A program made the position numbers and the translations under genes. Positions 41,941 through 50,364 of a stretch of DNA of 50,721 nt are shown here, piece after piece (the stretch's first letter is position 1; each line of letters opens with the position of its first letter). The notes beneath the pieces are model-generated. The model had not been told where the DNA came from. It worked only from the letters and a program-made list of their open reading frames with translations, and ran no database searches. The DNA comes from DATAVB01 sp040414495 (GTDB lineage Bacteria; Actinomycetota; Actinomycetes; Mycobacteriales; QHCD01), in NCBI GenBank assembly GCA_040414495.1, contig JBEDUI010000046.1, positions 1 through 50,721 on the forward strand. The letters are read 5' to 3'.

Positions 41941-43259
41941 GGCTGCACCTCGCTCAATTTCGACCTGGCCTGCTCGACCGCTTCCGATCCCAGGGCATCG
42001 TTCATTGCCGCGATGGCCCGGTCGATGTCGACGTCGGTGTGGGCGGCGGACAGGTACCATCGGCCTCCCGGAAGGGCGAATACGCCGCGTCGGAGCAATT
42101 CGAGAACGATCGTGTCGTACAGCGACCAGTTGGAGCGCAGAAATTCCGGGAACGTGGTGAGCTCGACAATGTCGGGGGCGCACTGTACGACCGGGCCGAG
42201 CTGATTGATCGCGGCGTTGATTCCGTGCTTGATGAATGTCTTGCCCAGCCCATGGGCCAGTCGGACGCCGAGACTGTCCAGCCGACTGTACGTATCGGCC
42301 TGTCCGAGCTCATCCAAGGTCGCCGCGGCGGCGGCGAGAACGATCGGATTGCCGTTGTAGGTGCCGGCGTGCACAACGCCGTGGACGGTCTGGTCGATCA
42401 GGTCAGCACGGCCGCCAATCGCGGCGAGCGGAAATCCATTGGCGATCGCCTTGGCGAAAATCGCGAGATCCGGCTTCACACCGTAACGCTCGATTGCTCC
42501 GCCGTAGGCAATTCGGAACCCGGTGATGACTTCGTCAAAGATCAGGAGAACGCCGAACTCGTCACATGCGTCGCGTAGGTCGTCGAGGAACTTCGGCGGC
42601 GGCGGGATTACTCCGGAATTACACAGGGCGGGTTCGGTGAATACGGCGGCGATGTCCGTACTCGGATCACCGAGTACCTGGCGCACCGTGTCGATATCGC
42701 CCCAGGGCAGCGTATGTACGTCCTCCAGCGATCGCCCCAGCTGTCCTCGACTTCCCAGCGTGTCCAACCGGCCATCCTCGGCTGGGCGATAGGCAAGGAG
42801 CATCGGATCGGACCAGCCGTGATAATGGCCCTCGAATTTAATGAATCGAGATCGTCCGGTGGCGGCGCGGGCCAACCGGAGGGCGACCTGCACGGCCTCC
42901 GTGCCGGTGTTCGACCAGAGCACTCGCTCGATTCCGGGGACGATCTTGCAAACCCGCTCGGCAACCTCGAACTCGCCGTCGTGTCCGGAGCCGTACGTCT
43001 GCCCACGGTGCAGCTGCGCCGCGACCGCGTCGAGTACGGCCGGATTACTGTGGCCGAGAAGTACCGGGCCCCAGCCGAGGACAAAATCCACGTATTCGTG
43101 ACCGTCCACATCCCACAGTCGACTGCCCGCGCCGTGGTCGAAATAAATCGGATGCGGAGGCATGGTGGCCCGCAGACCGGTGCTGACCCCGCCGCCGAGC
43201 GAGTGGCGGGCACGGTCCCAGCGCGATGCCGACCCAGGCCATTCCTTGATCGGTTCCAT
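41937..43259 (-). CDS. Class III (PLP) aminotransferase, glutamate-1-semialdehyde-mutase-like
   Basis: The 440-residue enzyme transfers amino groups with pyridoxal phosphate. The cofactor-binding lysine is Lys270 (IFAKAIANG), the pyridine-ring aspartate is Asp242 (FDEVITGFR), and the SNTGTEA loop (116-122) binds phosphate. Such enzymes outside heme pathways act on amino sugars, keto acids and beta-amino acids. It heads the operon. The start at 43259 has only a weak GGCGGG site. Heme biosynthesis is unlikely, since no other hem genes are nearby. An amino-sugar or amino-polyol substrate is consistent with the neighbours. Confidence 0.9.
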   Translation of the reverse strand: MEPIKEWPGSASRWDRARHSLGGGVSTGLRATMPPHPIYFDHGAGSRLWDVDGHEYVDFVLGWGPVLLGHSNPAVLDAVAAQLHRGQTYGSGHDGEFEVAERVCKIVPGIERVLWSNTGTEAVQVALRLARAATGRSRFIKFEGHYHGWSDPMLLAYRPAEDGRLDTLGSRGQLGRSLEDVHTLPWGDIDTVRQVLGDPSTDIAAVFTEPALCNSGVIPPPPKFLDDLRDACDEFGVLLIFDEVITGFRIAYGGAIERYGVKPDLAIFAKAIANGFPLAAIGGRADLIDQTVHGVVHAGTYNGNPIVLAAAAATLDELGQADTYSRLDSLGVRLAHGLGKTFIKHGINAAINQLGPVVQCAPDIVELTTFPEFLRSNWSLYDTIVLELLRRGVFALPGGRWYLSAAHTDVDIDRAIAAMNDALGSEAVEQARSKLSEVQP

Positions 43260-43443
43260 CCCGCCGCGTACCCCTCTGCGTGTCCCGAGACGTCGTTACG
43301 GGCCACACCGTAACCACAGCTGGCCGTACATGGAATAGCCGTTTCTTGTGGAGGAACGCCACACCGGCAGCCGCGACGGATTCCATTTCCGTTGCATAAG
43401 CAATCGGTACTCCGACAAACCGTGGACGGCAGGGCGCCGAGTA

Positions 43444-44163
43444 TCAGCGCGGCCGGTCCTTCTCCAGAATCGGAAACGTCTGCTGCAGGTGCGCCCGCAT
43501 GGCCCGGCGGGCCCGGGCCGGATTGCCGGCTTCGATGGCGGCGAAGACGCGGCTGTGGTCCCGTGTCGCCCGGTGCAGGCTTTCGGGTCCCTCGTTGGTA
43601 ACTTTTCGGCTGGCGGTCAGCAACCATCGGGCCGAGAACATGATCCGGTCCAGCACCCGGTTCTTGGCCGCGCGACAGATCTCCATGTGAAAGGCCAGGT
43701 CGGCCTCCAGGTATTCGTCCGGCGTATTCTCCAGCCCGGACATTCGCTCCAGTAGGCCGCGCAATTCGTCGAGCGCCCCCGCGCTGATGCCATCAGCCGC
43801 CATCGCCGCAAGTTCCGGCTCGAGCAGCAGCCGCATGCCGTGCAATTCCCGTAACAGCTGACGTACCTGCTGCTCGGGCAGCCACTCGGCCAGCATCGGA
43901 TTCAGGTAGTCCCATTCCTCCGGCGGCCGGATCGTGACCCGCCGGCCCTGGGCGATCTGCACGATGTCCAGCGACGCCAATATCTTCAGCGACTCGCGCG
44001 CGACCGAACGCGAGACACCGAATTCCTGGCATATCTCAGATTCCGACGGCGCTTGTCGGCCGGGGAATTCTCCAGCCGCGATGCGCGGGACGAGGTGCGA
44101 GGCCACCTGGCCCGGGAGGGTCCGGACCTTGACAGCAGCCGCCGCATCCTGTCTCCTGGTCAT
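43444..44163 (-). CDS. GntR/FadR-family transcriptional regulator
   Basis: The 239-residue regulator has an N-terminal winged helix (about 15-80, SESEICQEFGVSRSVARESL) and an FCD effector domain with possible metal ligands (ADLAFHMEICR, RDHSRVFAAIEAG, AMRAHLQ). It is divergent from the second enolase-superfamily gene, with a palindrome between, so it probably represses that operon. FCD proteins of this kind typically respond to sugar acids, which matches the adjacent dehydratase. Confidence 0.9.
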   Translation of the reverse strand: MTRRQDAAAAVKVRTLPGQVASHLVPRIAAGEFPGRQAPSESEICQEFGVSRSVARESLKILASLDIVQIAQGRRVTIRPPEEWDYLNPMLAEWLPEQQVRQLLRELHGMRLLLEPELAAMAADGISAGALDELRGLLERMSGLENTPDEYLEADLAFHMEICRAAKNRVLDRIMFSARWLLTASRKVTNEGPESLHRATRDHSRVFAAIEAGNPARARRAMRAHLQQTFPILEKDRPR

Positions 44164-44171
44164 CTCAGCAG

Positions 44172-44184
44172 CTTATCTGACAAG
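44172..44184. promoter_or_regulatory. FadR-type operator between gntR and the enolase gene
   Basis: CTTATCTGACAAG is a near-perfect inverted repeat (6-base arms, one mismatch) between two divergent genes. It lies 8 bases before the gntR start, so binding could block both promoters. It fits the short palindromes of FadR-subfamily regulators. Confidence 0.5.
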
Positions 44185-44263
44185 TTGCCACAATCGAATG
44201 CTTCGCAGGAACGGTGTCGTGCACCCCGTTGCGCGGGTACCGGTGAGCAGCCGGGAGGCAGCC

Positions 44264-45421
44264 GTGAGAATCGTCGATATCAAGACCGCGGTCGTGGCTT
44301 ATCACGGCCAGGCGACGCTGGTACGTATCGACACCGACGAGGGCATCACCGGTTTCGGTGAGGCTAATCCGGACGCCGGCGCCGCCGGTGTCGTTGGCTT
44401 GATCGAATCCATGAAGAGGCTGCTCATTGGCGAGGATCCGCGCGATGTCGAGCGCTGTTGGGAGAAAGTGCGGCGCGCCAAAGTCTTCGCCGGCGCTCAA
44501 GCCGGCGTTTTTGTCATTGCCTTGAGCGGAATCGAATTGGCGTTGTGGGACGTGGCCGGGAAAGCGGCCGGCCAGCCGGTGTATCGGCTGCTTGGCGGAA
44601 AATTTCGGGACCGTATCCGGTTGTACGCCGACTGCGGCGACGGTGATGATCCCGCCGGATCGGCCGCCGGGTGCGTTGATCGGGCCCAGCGCATGATCGA
44701 GGAAGGATTCACCGCCCTCAAATTCGACATCGACAACCTGAGCCATCCGGCCAAGGCTGACGCGTTCAACCACACCCTGAACGCGGCCGAGTTGGATTCG
44801 ATGATCGAGCGGGTCGGCGCGGTGCGGGAGGCGATCGGTCCGGCCGTGGATCTGTGCGTCGATATGCATGCACGCTACGACCTGCCCAGTGCGTGTCGCG
44901 TCGCGAACGAACTCGAGCCGTTCCATTTGATGTGGCTCGAGGAACCGATGCCGGCCGAGAACGCGGATGCCCTGGCCCGCGTCCGCGCCCAGACGACGAC
45001 GCCCATTTGCGCGGGGGAGAACCGCTATCTGCGCTGGGGATTCCACGATCTGCTGGAGCGTGGCGCGGTCGACGTCGTGATGCCGGACGTACCCAAGTGC
45101 GGTGGGCTGGCCGAAAGCAAGAAGATCGCCAACCTCGCCGAGATGCATTATGTACCCTTCGCGCCCCATCTGGTTTCCACGCCGATCGGCACGATGGCTA
45201 CGTCGCACCAATGCGCGGCGATTCCGAATTTCCTCGTGCAGGAATGGCATGCGCTGGAGGAACGCCAGGTCTGGGACAGCTACGTCGTCGCGCCCGACGG
45301 CAGTGGCTCGATCGTGAAGGACGGCTACATATCCATTCCCGATACGCCCGGTATCGGGATCGAGCCGGATCTGGATGGCGTGCGTGCTCACGCCGTTCCC
45401 GGGTTCGGCGTATTCGAGTGA
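44264..45421 (+). CDS. Enolase-superfamily acid-sugar dehydratase (galactonate-dehydratase-like)
   Basis: This 385-residue barrel enzyme shows Lys153 and Asp155 (LKFDI, a K-x-D form), metal ligands Asp200 (VDMHARYD), Glu226 (LEEP) and Glu252 (GEN), and His302 (APHLVST). It differs from the other enolase homologue of the window, which has K-x-K. Start GTG 44264 has a GGGAGG site; the longer in-frame frame from 43934 is not credible. It is paired with a RraA-type aldolase 13 bases downstream, fitting a dehydratase-aldolase route for a hexonate or similar. Confidence 0.92.
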   Translation: MRIVDIKTAVVAYHGQATLVRIDTDEGITGFGEANPDAGAAGVVGLIESMKRLLIGEDPRDVERCWEKVRRAKVFAGAQAGVFVIALSGIELALWDVAGKAAGQPVYRLLGGKFRDRIRLYADCGDGDDPAGSAAGCVDRAQRMIEEGFTALKFDIDNLSHPAKADAFNHTLNAAELDSMIERVGAVREAIGPAVDLCVDMHARYDLPSACRVANELEPFHLMWLEEPMPAENADALARVRAQTTTPICAGENRYLRWGFHDLLERGAVDVVMPDVPKCGGLAESKKIANLAEMHYVPFAPHLVSTPIGTMATSHQCAAIPNFLVQEWHALEERQVWDSYVVAPDGSGSIVKDGYISIPDTPGIGIEPDLDGVRAHAVPGFGVFE

Positions 45422-45434
45422 GGTGAGGTGCCGG

Positions 45435-46133
45435 ATGGCCGACCGAAGCGCGCAGATCGAGGATACGGCCGAACGTCTGAAATCCCTGTATTCGGCCGTG
45501 GTCTATGACGTTATGGACGAAATGGGCCTGCCCAATCAATGTATCGACCTGGGCATCGCGCCGCTGAGCCCGGATATGCAGGTCGCCGGGCCCGCCTACA
45601 CCGTCGCGGCCGGGCCGGATATGCGGCGCCGCGAGGAAATCACGCCGAACCCGAAGCTCGCGGATTTCGGGGTTTTCACCCATATGTATCGCGGTTGCGT
45701 CGCGGTCGTGGCCGCGGCCGGGGAACGACAAAGCGGTATCTGGGGCGAGTTGATGAGTAACGCCAGCCGGGCCCGCGGCGCCACCGGTGTGGTCATTGAC
45801 GGCGGCATCCGGGATGGCCGGCTGGTCCGGGAAATCGATGGCCTGGCGGTGTTCGCTCGATATACCTCGCCGATCGAGTCGCTGCACCGGTCCCGGATCC
45901 GCGACCTGGAAATACCCATATCTGTTACCGGCACACTCACCAGTCAGGTGCGCGTCGATCCGGGGGACTGGATATTCGGCGACGGCGATGGCGTCCTGGT
46001 TATTCCGCAGGATGCCCTCGACGAGGTCCTGGCCAAATCCGAGGAGGCGAAGGACGTCGAGGATAAAGTCCGCCAGGAGGTGCAGGCTGGCGTGCCGGTC
46101 GCTGAGGTTTACAACAAGTACGGCCGGCTCTGA
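45435..46133 (+). CDS. RraA family protein (HMG/oxaloacetate-type class II aldolase-like)
   Basis: The 232-residue protein has the family core WGELMSNASRARGATG and VVIDGGIRDG (119-128), with Arg126 and Asp127 as active-site residues, and the late DGDGVLVIPQ loop. Homologues include 4-hydroxy-4-methyl-2-oxoglutarate aldolase and RNase E inhibitor RraA; in this context the aldolase role is far likelier. ATG 45435 has a GAGGTG site. With the enolase-superfamily dehydratase it can split a keto-deoxy acid. Confidence 0.88.
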   Translation: MADRSAQIEDTAERLKSLYSAVVYDVMDEMGLPNQCIDLGIAPLSPDMQVAGPAYTVAAGPDMRRREEITPNPKLADFGVFTHMYRGCVAVVAAAGERQSGIWGELMSNASRARGATGVVIDGGIRDGRLVREIDGLAVFARYTSPIESLHRSRIRDLEIPISVTGTLTSQVRVDPGDWIFGDGDGVLVIPQDALDEVLAKSEEAKDVEDKVRQEVQAGVPVAEVYNKYGRL

Positions 46134-46174
46134 CACGGTCTGGAATTTTCTTTCGAAATACGAATAGAGACGTG

Positions 46175-46187
46175 TCGGGTAACCCGA
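46175..46187. promoter_or_regulatory. Palindrome upstream of the importer 3 promoter
   Basis: TCGGGTAACCCGA is a perfect inverted repeat (6-base arms around one A) 80 bases upstream of the promoter. It could be an operator or the hairpin ending the previous operon. Confidence 0.3.
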
Positions 46188-46266
46188 TCGGCGAATGGAA
46201 TTGGCCGCCGCCGTCGGGCTATTCGACGCTGCGTTGATCAGCTGGCAACGAAGTGATAACAGGGCA

Positions 46267-46296
46267 TTGACGTAATTCCGCGAGTCTTTGTAAGGT
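46267..46296 (+). promoter_or_regulatory. Promoter of the importer 3 operon
   Basis: TTGACG (46267-46272) and TAAGGT (46291-46296) with an 18-base spacer match the actinobacterial -35/-10 pattern. The leader is about 100 bases long. It lies in the 269-base gap after the RraA gene, so the importer has its own promoter. Confidence 0.5.
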
Positions 46297-46402
46297 CCGC
46301 AACCACCACATGTCCCGTGCCGTTTTTCGCGGCAGCACCACTGTAAATGCGCTGGTCGCATAACTGTCCGTGTGTCATATTCGGCGGAAGCTGGAGTCCC
46401 TC

Positions 46403-47857
46403 ATGGAACGTGATCGCACTTTCAGCCGTAGAAAGATTCTGGCCAATGCCGCACTCGTCGGCGCAGCAGTGAGTATTCCCGGCCTGGCCGGGTGCGGTGG
46501 GAGCTCCTCCGGTAAATCCGGTCCGCAGCCGACGTACGGAAAGGTCTCCAGCGCGCTGGCCGCCGAGGCCAAGCGAGCCAGCAGCAAGTCGCTGTCGGTG
46601 CTGTCCCAGGCCCAGTACCTGACCAGTACTGACAAGGCAATCGCCGATGCCTACCAGGCTTTCGCGTCCCAAACTGGCACGAAAATCAAGAACGCAACAA
46701 TCAACGGCGACGCCGGAAACCTGGTGGCCAAGCAGGACGCGGCGGTAAAGGCGCACAACGTGCAGGACATGGCCTTCGTCTCGGCCGGCCGGTTCGTCGC
46801 CCAGCTGCACGACCTCGGCGACATCGTCGACGTCTCTGACGTCGTCGAGGCCATGACGGGCAAATTCGGACCGCCGACCGGGACCGCCACCGACTCGCTG
46901 AAGATCGACGGGAAATGGTGGGGCATCCCCTTCTACACGATCGGCGCCGGAATCTTCCTCCGCAAGGACTGGTTGTCGGCCAAGGGCGTGAAACCGGAGG
47001 ACCTGAAGACCTGGAGCGATGCCCGCGACGCGGCCCTGGAGATATCGGACCCGTCCAAGAACCAGTTCGGCTGGGGAGTCACCATCAATCGCGGTGGCGA
47101 TGCGAACGGGTTCATCGAAGGTGTCATCAACACCTACGGCGGGGGCATCAACGCCGACGATGGCCGGAAGGTCATATTCGACTCACCCGAGACGATTGAT
47201 GCCGTCAGCTTCATCGCGGACATCTTCACCAAGGACAAGTACAAGAAAATGCTGCCGCCGGGCATTCTGAGCTGGACCGACACCGGCAACAACGAAGCCT
47301 GGCTTGCCGGCACGGTCGGTCTGACCCTCAACCAGGCCAGTCTTTACGCCCAGTCCAAGGACACCAAGAACCCGGTGTACCCCAAGACAGCGGTGATTCC
47401 CGGCTTCGCCGGCCCGGCCACCAAGACGAATCTCACCACCGCTGACCTGTCGGCCTTCGTTATCTTCAAGAACGCCAAGAATCCCGATCTGGCCAAGGCA
47501 GTGGCGCAATACATGGCGACCGGAAAGACGTTCCTCGCCTTGGTGAAGCGTTCCGGTGCCGGTCTGGTCCTGCCGGCGTGGACGAACGTCTGGACCGAGG
47601 ATCCCTATTACCTGAACGGCGATCCGATCTTCAAGGCCACGCACGCCACCGTGACCAAGAAGCTGCCGCTGCCAACCAGCACCGGGCTGCATTTCCCGCA
47701 GGCCCCGAGTTCGGGCCACGATGCCGTGCTGCAGGCCTACATCCTCACCGACATGATGGGCCAGATCGTGCAGAAGAACGAGAGTGTCAAGAGTGCGGTG
47801 AAAACAGCGAATCACCGGATGGTGCAAACCTTCGAACAGCTCGGTATCAAGCAATGA
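46403..47857 (+). CDS. ABC sugar transporter substrate-binding lipoprotein (family 1), importer 3
   Basis: The 484-residue exported receptor has a twin-arginine signal SRRKILANAALVG and lipobox GLAGC (Cys31). The mature lobe segments IADAYQAFASQTG and WWGIPFYTIGAGIFLRKDWL are typical of family 1. ATG 46403 has a GGAG site 7 bases upstream; ATG 46370 lacks one. Its stop overlaps the fused permease start by ATGA. Confidence 0.92.
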   Translation: MERDRTFSRRKILANAALVGAAVSIPGLAGCGGSSSGKSGPQPTYGKVSSALAAEAKRASSKSLSVLSQAQYLTSTDKAIADAYQAFASQTGTKIKNATINGDAGNLVAKQDAAVKAHNVQDMAFVSAGRFVAQLHDLGDIVDVSDVVEAMTGKFGPPTGTATDSLKIDGKWWGIPFYTIGAGIFLRKDWLSAKGVKPEDLKTWSDARDAALEISDPSKNQFGWGVTINRGGDANGFIEGVINTYGGGINADDGRKVIFDSPETIDAVSFIADIFTKDKYKKMLPPGILSWTDTGNNEAWLAGTVGLTLNQASLYAQSKDTKNPVYPKTAVIPGFAGPATKTNLTTADLSAFVIFKNAKNPDLAKAVAQYMATGKTFLALVKRSGAGLVLPAWTNVWTEDPYYLNGDPIFKATHATVTKKLPLPTSTGLHFPQAPSSGHDAVLQAYILTDMMGQIVQKNESVKSAVKTANHRMVQTFEQLGIKQ

Positions 47858-49854
47858 CGATGCTGCGGGAGCGGGCGCGGCCGCAGCCAAGCCCGCCCTC
47901 CCGGCGGGTTCCGAGGACCCGCCGGCTGTTCGGCGCCGACTGGCGCGAGGGTTATCTGTTCATCGCGCCCATGGTGATATTGCTGCTGGCGCTGGTGGCC
48001 CTTCCATTCATCGACGCCATCCGGCTCAGCTTCACCGCCCGGCACGGCGGCTCCAACGTCTTCATCGGTTGGAACGACTACCGGACGCTCTGGCATGACG
48101 AGTTCTTTCGGACCGCCCTGAAAAACACGATCGAATTCACCATCTACTCCGAACTGTTCAAGATCACGCTCGGTCTGATGGCCGCGCTGCTGCTGCATCA
48201 TCTGAAGCGGTGGAAGGGATTCGCGACCGCTCTGGTGCTGTTGCCCTGGATCATTCCGACGGTCGTCACCGCCGTCAGCTGGCGTTCCATCTTCGACCCG
48301 CTATTCGGCAGCCTGAACTACACGCTCAACGAACTGCATCTTGGCCCGGTGCTCAAATCGCTGCACCTGGTCCACCAGTGGCCGGCCGCCTGGCTGGGCG
48401 ATGTGCACACCGCGATGCCGGCCGTGATCGTCGTGAACATCTGGAAAGGCATTCCGTTCTTCACGATCAACTTCCTGGCTGGGCTGAAGGTCCTGGATTC
48501 CCAGTTGTACGAAGCGGCGGCGATCGACGGTGCGTCGGCCTGGCGTCGTTTCACCAACGTCACCCTGCCCGGCCTGCGGTACGTCATGCTGGTCAGCGCC
48601 CTGCTCTCGACAATGTGGACATTCAACAACTTCGATCTGGTCTGGCTCATGACCCAGGGCGGGCCGGGCAGTTCGACCGCGATGTACACGTTGTACGCCT
48701 ACCAGCAGGCGATCCAGCAATTACAACCCGGTCTCGGTTCGGCCGCTGCCATCATGCTGCTGCCGATATCCGCTCTGCTGATCTTCGCCGCGGCCCGCTA
48801 TCTGCGCCCCGGCGCCGCGACCACGCCCGGCCCGGTCGGGCGCGCGATCGGCCGGCATAGCAGGGTTTTCTGGATTGTGCCATCCGTTCTGATCGTCGCC
48901 CTTCTGGCCTGGATCGACGGCGGGCTTCTGGTGAAGGTAGCGATCGTTCTGGCCGTGCTGATCGGCCTCGGCATGCTCATCGGAACGGTCTGGGAAATGC
49001 TCTCCGCGCGGGGTGATCGGAAATCGGCCGGTGGCCGCACGGCCCGGATCCCGATCTGGGTGGGCATGGCGCTGCTGCTGTTCTTCGTCCTGGCGCCGCT
49101 GTATTGGATTGTCGTCACTGCGTTCAAACCCGATCTGCAGATCACGACGCGCAGCAGTCTGCTGTGGCCGCGACCGTGGACGTTCGAGCAATTCCGCAAT
49201 CTCACCTCGAATCAGCCGTTCGGGCTGTGGTTCCGCAATACGATCATTGTCGCCGGGGTGTCGACGGTCGCGTCCGTCGTCCTGGCCGCTCTGGCCGCGT
49301 ACGCCCTGGCCCGCTTGCGATTCCGGGGTGGACGGACGTTGAGCGGCACGGTCCTGCTGACGTACATGATGCCGGGTGCCCTGCTGTTCATTCCGCTTTA
49401 CGCGATCCTGAGCGACCTGCACGTCATCGACAGCTTGTGGTCGTTGATCATCACCTATCCGACGTTCACGTTGCCGTTCGCGTGCTGGTTCCTGATGGGC
49501 TATTTCCGGGGAATTCCAGCGGAGCTGGAAGAGGCGGCCATGACCGACGGCGCGACCCGGATCCAGGCCTTTACCCGGGTCATCCTGCCTCTGATGCGCC
49601 CGGCCCTGCTGGCTATAGCGTTGTTCACGTTGACCAATGCCTGGAACGAATTCCTGTTGGCGTTCGTGTTCATCACCGGTGACGGCTCCAAGACGCTGCC
49701 CCTGGGCATGCAGTCGATGATCGTCGGCGACATTGTGCCGTGGGGTCAACTCTCGGCCGCATCGATCCTGATCAGTGTCCCGGTGGTACTGGCCTACGGC
49801 TTCGCGCAGCGCTTCCTGGTGGAGGGATTGGCCGCGGGCGCGGTCAAGGGCTGA
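47854..49854 (+). CDS. Fused two-domain ABC sugar permease (MalF-MalG in one polypeptide)
   Basis: The 666-residue protein holds two complete binding-protein-dependent permease domains. Domain 1 (about 30-320) has EAA loop EAAAIDGASAWRRFTNVTLP (220-239). Domain 2 (about 398-666) has EAA loop EAAMTDGATRIQAFTRVILP (560-579). The linker contains two additional hydrophobic segments (about 338-352 and 358-380), which make the topology of the second half work with N-termini inside. Start ATG 47854 is coupled to the receptor stop. No frameshift or stop occurs in the join and no ATPase gene follows. All other importers in the window use two separate permease genes. Confidence 0.93.
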   Translation: MTMLRERARPQPSPPSRRVPRTRRLFGADWREGYLFIAPMVILLLALVALPFIDAIRLSFTARHGGSNVFIGWNDYRTLWHDEFFRTALKNTIEFTIYSELFKITLGLMAALLLHHLKRWKGFATALVLLPWIIPTVVTAVSWRSIFDPLFGSLNYTLNELHLGPVLKSLHLVHQWPAAWLGDVHTAMPAVIVVNIWKGIPFFTINFLAGLKVLDSQLYEAAAIDGASAWRRFTNVTLPGLRYVMLVSALLSTMWTFNNFDLVWLMTQGGPGSSTAMYTLYAYQQAIQQLQPGLGSAAAIMLLPISALLIFAAARYLRPGAATTPGPVGRAIGRHSRVFWIVPSVLIVALLAWIDGGLLVKVAIVLAVLIGLGMLIGTVWEMLSARGDRKSAGGRTARIPIWVGMALLLFFVLAPLYWIVVTAFKPDLQITTRSSLLWPRPWTFEQFRNLTSNQPFGLWFRNTIIVAGVSTVASVVLAALAAYALARLRFRGGRTLSGTVLLTYMMPGALLFIPLYAILSDLHVIDSLWSLIITYPTFTLPFACWFLMGYFRGIPAELEEAAMTDGATRIQAFTRVILPLMRPALLAIALFTLTNAWNEFLLAFVFITGDGSKTLPLGMQSMIVGDIVPWGQLSAASILISVPVVLAYGFAQRFLVEGLAAGAVKG

Positions 49855-49855
49855 G

Positions 49856-49920
49856 CGGATACGAGGTCCATCTGGGTGCGGTCTAGGCCACCGGGGTCCG
49901 GTCGGCCTGGATCGTATCCG
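49856..49920. terminator. Bidirectional hairpin terminator between convergent genes
   Basis: CGGATACGA (49856-49864) pairs perfectly with TCGTATCCG (49912-49920). Further pairing includes TCCA/TGGA and an inner hairpin AGGCC-ACCGG / CCGGT-GGCCT with a 3-base loop and a bulged C (49885-49908). It overlaps the stop codon of the minus-strand membrane gene at 49883-49885. Confidence 0.65.
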
Positions 49921-50338
49921 GAATTGCCGGTACGAAGGGCCCGGGGCGTACGGTGAGCGCGATGCCGAGGACCAGTCCAAAGAGGACAGCGGCGAAGAGC
50001 GGTATGAACAGGACGCTGAGCAGCAGGACGACGCCCATCACCTCGGTGAACCAACCGATCCAGACCGGCGGCGACCGCTCCTGGACCACGGTCACGCCCA
50101 GGCTGATCAGACAAGCCGCCAACGGCAGCATCGAGGCCACCAGCAGCACCGGATATGCCGCGCTGGCAACGAATTCCGCGACCTGACCGATGGGTCTGGG
50201 CGCCCCGCCGAAGAGAATCGTTCCGCCGACGGTGCCGTACAACCCGCCGGTGATACAGAACCCGCCGGCAGCAATCGCGCCGGTGATCATGAGAAAACAG
50301 CGTGGCCGTCGACAGTTCGGGGGCCAGAAGACAATCAT
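49883..50338 (-). CDS. Small membrane protein of unknown function
   Basis: This 151-residue protein is strongly hydrophobic, with membrane segments at about 17-37, 53-84 (probably two) and 96-129 (probably two), and a short Pro/Asp C-terminus. I recognise no family. ATG 50338 is taken as start; ATG 50290 is possible but lacks a ribosome site. It is convergent with the fused permease gene and lies 26 bases downstream of the partial gene on the same strand, so the two may be co-transcribed. Confidence 0.6.
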   Translation of the reverse strand: MIVFWPPNCRRPRCFLMITGAIAAGGFCITGGLYGTVGGTILFGGAPRPIGQVAEFVASAAYPVLLVASMLPLAACLISLGVTVVQERSPPVWIGWFTEVMGVVLLLSVLFIPLFAAVLFGLVLGIALTVRPGPFVPAIPDTIQADRTPVA

Positions 50339-50364
50339 TTAGCAACACGCCCTGGTGGTCAGGG

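Noticed and set aside
47578..47853. In-frame extension of the fused permease by 92 residues upstream
   Set aside because: The extension overlaps the binding-protein gene and is hydrophilic shadow sequence; the ATGA overlap at 47854 marks the true start.
48721..49980. Minus-strand frame of 419 codons opposite the fused permease
   Set aside because: Very Arg/Gln/Asp-rich shadow frame with no domain features; the plus strand has clear membrane segments and EAA loops.
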